Shown here: piece by piece, positions 6,014 through 7,870 of the stretch
Layout of the letters: each line of letters opens with the position of its first letter
Position numbering within the stretch: position 1 is the stretch's first letter
From: Peptostreptococcaceae bacterium
GTDB lineage: Bacteria > Bacillota_A > Clostridia > Peptostreptococcales > Acidaminobacteraceae
Assembly (NCBI GenBank): GCA_013619035.1
Contig: JABXKX010000406.1
Location: 1 to 7,870, forward strand
Reading direction: 5' to 3'
Length of the DNA stretch: 7,870 bases
Program-made: the position numbers and the translations under genes
The notes under the pieces: model-generated
Databases searched by the model: none
The model's input: only the letters and a program-made list of their open reading frames with translations
Told to the model about the DNA's origin: nothing

Positions 6014-6685
6014 ACATTAAATACTCTAGAAACAATTTTAAAAATATTTTTAGCTTGCGTTTTAGGTGGCATTATCGGTTTAGAAAGAGAAAGTGTCAAT
6101 AGACCTGCAGGGTTTAGAACGCATATCCTAGTAAGTGTTGGTGCAACAATCGTTATGATTACCAATATAGAATTGGTTAGAATTATGGCTGAAACTGCCG
6201 AAGTACAACCCGGAAGATTTGGCGCATCAGTTATCAGTGGTATTGGTTTTCTTGGCGCTGGTACTATCATTAAAGAAGGTTCTACAGTCAAAGGTTTGAC
6301 TACTGCTGCAAGTCTTTGGACTACTGCATGTATTGGTCTGGCTTTAGGAAGTGGTCTTTACGGCATCGCTTTTGGTGCTACTATTTTTGTTTTCTTAACA
6401 CTTGAATTCTTTCCAAAACTCGGAAGAAAACTATCCACAAAAAAATACTCAAAGATTAGAATCACAACCAATAATGAAGTGGGACAACTCAGTTTGATCA
6501 GTCATACTTTTCAACAAATGAAAGTTAATATAATCGGAATTAAAACTGAGCACGATCTTTCTGAAGAAGACTTGATCGTCATCATTTTTAAAATAAAGAC
6601 TTCAAACAGTTATGATAAAAATGATGTACTTGAAAAAATAACAGAACTCCATGGTGTACTAGAAGTAGAACTAGATCCAGAATAG
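6011..6685 (+). CDS. MgtC/SapB-family inner-membrane protein
   Basis: This 224-residue protein belongs to the MgtC/SapB family, membrane proteins tied in other bacteria to magnesium limitation and control of membrane physiology; the role in Bacillota is not settled. The membrane part (about 1-135) carries the family signatures LGGIIGLERE (18-27), RPAGFRTH (31-38), QPGRFGASVISGIGFLGAGT (66-85) and KGLTTAASLW (94-103). A soluble C-terminal domain from about 146 alternates beta and helix like the ACT-type domain of longer MgtC proteins. A longer reading begins at GTG 5984, adding nine residues, but that codon overlaps the Shine-Dalgarno itself, so ATG 6011 is preferred. The promoter at 5936-5963 drives it, and the YczE-like gene follows after 7 nt, so the two form an operon. 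No magnesium-sensing leader is apparent in the short 5' region. Confidence 0.88.
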   Translation: MTLNTLETILKIFLACVLGGIIGLERESVNRPAGFRTHILVSVGATIVMITNIELVRIMAETAEVQPGRFGASVISGIGFLGAGTIIKEGSTVKGLTTAASLWTTACIGLALGSGLYGIAFGATIFVFLTLEFFPKLGRKLSTKKYSKIRITTNNEVGQLSLISHTFQQMKVNIIGIKTEHDLSEEDLIVIIFKIKTSNSYDKNDVLEKITELHGVLEVELDPE

Positions 6686-6692
6686 AGGACAG

Positions 6693-7340
6693 ATGACAAT
6701 TAAAAAACTACCCACAAAATTATTACAATTATTCTTAGGTTTCTTTTTAATTGCACTCGGTGTGATTTTTATGAGATATTCAAATCTAGGACTTAACCCT
6801 TGGGGAACTTTTCACGATGGTGTTTCCAAAATAACAGGGCTTCGATTTGGTACAGTCACACAGTTAACTGGACTAACTATTATTTGTATCTCAATGTTAT
6901 TAAAAATCTATCCCGGTATAGGGACACTTTTAAATATGTACTTCTGTGGATTCTTTATCAATGTTATAGACGATACCAACATCATACCGTATCCAGAAAC
7001 ACTCATGGTTAAAGTCATATATCTTATTTTAGGGATTTGGATTTTAGCATTTGGAATATACACTTATATCAGTGTGGGATTAGGTGCTGGCCCTAGAGAT
7101 GGTTTAATGGTAGGACTGGTTAAAATAACTAAATATAACGTTTCGATTATTCGTACCATTATTGAGCTTTCAGCCTTATTCGTAGGGTATTTACTTGGAG
7201 GCACTGTAGGTATTGGTACGGTCATCTCAGCATTTTCAATTGGTTATGCTATTCAACTCGTTTTTAAATTACGTAAGTATGATTCAAAGAAGGTTTCACA
7301 TCTATCCATCGTACAATTTTTTACAATGAAATATAAATAG
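6693..7340 (+). CDS. YczE-family integral membrane protein
   Basis: This 215-residue protein matches the length and motifs of the YczE (COG2364) family of uncharacterised membrane proteins, related to YitT/YyaS. About six hydrophobic segments are visible near residues 10-28, 54-72, 74-92, 105-127, 150-168 and 172-192. Family landmarks are NLGLNPWGTFHDG (31-43), GLGAGPRDGLMVGL (129-142) and GGTVGIGT (169-176). The tail after 192 is basic (FKLRKYDSKK), suggesting a cytoplasmic C-terminus. The ATG sits 7 nt after the MgtC-like stop, with AGAGGA overlapping that stop as ribosome binding site, so it is co-transcribed and probably coupled. Transport or membrane homeostasis alongside the MgtC-like protein is an inference; no substrate is known. 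No hairpin terminator was seen after it, so some read-through into the next gene is possible. Confidence 0.85.
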   Translation: MTIKKLPTKLLQLFLGFFLIALGVIFMRYSNLGLNPWGTFHDGVSKITGLRFGTVTQLTGLTIICISMLLKIYPGIGTLLNMYFCGFFINVIDDTNIIPYPETLMVKVIYLILGIWILAFGIYTYISVGLGAGPRDGLMVGLVKITKYNVSIIRTIIELSALFVGYLLGGTVGIGTVISAFSIGYAIQLVFKLRKYDSKKVSHLSIVQFFTMKYK

Positions 7341-7357
7341 TATTTTGTAGACCGTTA

Positions 7358-7366
7358 TGGTAAAAT
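7358..7366 (+). promoter_or_regulatory. Extended -10 promoter for the right-edge gene
   Basis: TGGTAAAAT (7358-7366) is a TGn-extended -10 element with a 5/6 match to TATAAT. The -35 position at 17 nt (TAGTAT) is poor, which extended -10 promoters tolerate. Transcription would start near 7373, about 28 nt before the ATG at 7401, placing AAGGTGAG in the leader. Confidence 0.4.
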
Positions 7367-7400
7367 ATCAAGGATGCTATTATAAAATGAAGGTGAGAAT

Positions 7401-7870
7401 ATGGAAAATAAAGGTGATACGATTTATATCATGCTATCCTTTACTGGAACTATACTAAGTCGAATTGTGAAAGTGGTTACATTAAGAGAGTACTCTCATG
7501 TATCAGTTGCACTTGACTTAGAATTTAATTCTTTGTACAGCTTTGGCAGAATTAACCCAAGAAACCCCTTTTCAGGTGGTTTTGTAAAAGAAGAAATAGA
7601 AAGTGGTACATATGCATTATTTAAAAATACTGTATGTCAAGTCTACTCTTTGAACGTAACTCCTGAACAGTTCTCAGATTTAAAAGTTTTTATCGATGAA
7701 TTTGTAGCTAATAAAGATGATTATAAATTCAATGTCATTGGATTATTTGGTCCTATGATCAACAAACCAATCAATAAAGAAAACAAGTATTTTTGTTCGC
7801 AATTCGTTGGAAAAGGATTAGTAGAATCTAAAATTCATGATTTTGGTAAAGATGTCGGATTAATAAAACC
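7401..7870 (+). CDS. Permuted NlpC/P60-like (YiiX/C92 type) cysteine hydrolase (partial)
   Basis: The gene runs off the right edge; 156 full codons remain, opening MENKGDTIYIMLSFTGTILS. The pattern fits the circularly permuted papain-fold (YiiX/YebB, peptidase C92) group of NlpC/P60-like hydrolases: a first strand, then TGTxLSR at 15-21, the histidine in YSHVSVALD (H33), a central mixed region, and near the end the cysteine in KYFCSQFVGKGL (C132). In permuted members the His precedes the Cys, as here, so H33 and C132 are the likely catalytic pair. No signal peptide is seen, suggesting a cytoplasmic enzyme. Members cleave amide or ester bonds of peptides or lipids; the substrate cannot be told. 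The start has AAGGTGAG about 5 nt upstream and an extended -10 promoter at 7358. The C-terminus is unseen. Confidence 0.7.
   Translation, partial: MENKGDTIYIMLSFTGTILSRIVKVVTLREYSHVSVALDLEFNSLYSFGRINPRNPFSGGFVKEEIESGTYALFKNTVCQVYSLNVTPEQFSDLKVFIDEFVANKDDYKFNVIGLFGPMINKPINKENKYFCSQFVGKGLVESKIHDFGKDVGLIK

Noticed and set aside
5971..6291. Leftward 106-codon reading frame over the start of the MgtC-like gene
   Set aside because: It mirrors the hydrophobic MgtC coding sequence on the other strand and has no start signals; a shadow of the real gene.
7345..7366. TTGTAG / TAAAAT as a -35/-10 pair for the right-edge gene
   Set aside because: The spacer is only 10 nt; the extended -10 alone is the better explanation.

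Overview
The window looks like chromosomal DNA of a low-GC, AT-rich Bacillota, most likely an anaerobic, motile, amino-acid-fermenting member of the Clostridia. The reasons are strong AGGAGG-type ribosome binding sites, compact operons with hairpin-plus-T terminators, TAA/TAG stops, a THF-dependent histidine-degradation operon typical of fermenters, and a possible sigma-D (flagellar) promoter. The genus cannot be told from the sequence. Nothing here looks mobile: no transposase, integrase, phage gene, tRNA, rRNA or CRISPR array was seen.

Left edge (1-300): the first 29 codons of a leftward gene for a small, probably membrane, protein. It has its own promoter, and a perfect 10-bp inverted repeat lies just upstream of the -35 box. 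The rho-independent terminator of the neighbouring operon follows.

Histidine block (301-5178, all leftward): hutU, ftcD, hutI and fchA, in transcription order. Urocanate is hydrated by HutU to imidazolonepropionate, opened by HutI to formiminoglutamate, relieved of its formimino group onto tetrahydrofolate by FtcD (releasing glutamate), and the formimino-THF is deaminated by FchA to methenyl-THF plus ammonia. This is the folate branch rather than the HutG or HutE/HutF branches. The histidine ammonia-lyase gene (hutH) is not in the window. HutU is the long (about 675 residue) vertebrate-like form. A perfect hairpin with a GNRA loop sits between hutU and ftcD, while the last three genes are packed with gaps of 3 and 8 nt.

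Divergent spacer (5179-5334): holds a 7-bp inverted repeat and a possible sigma-D promoter pointing right.

Right block (5335-7870, all rightward): an uncharacterised 190-residue soluble protein ending in a terminator that contains its own stop codon; a two-gene unit of an MgtC/SapB-family membrane protein and a YczE-family membrane protein; then the 5' part of a gene for a permuted NlpC/P60-like (YiiX/C92 type) cysteine hydrolase that runs off the edge. The MgtC-like gene has an odd start region in which a hairpin separates the Shine-Dalgarno from the best start codon and also covers an 8-codon mini-ORF ending on that start codon.

I did not find a clear new multi-gene system. The most interesting signals are small: the mgtC translation-initiation structure, the sigma-D-like promoter on the unknown gene, the GNRA hairpin inside the hut operon, and the promoter-proximal palindrome near the left edge.
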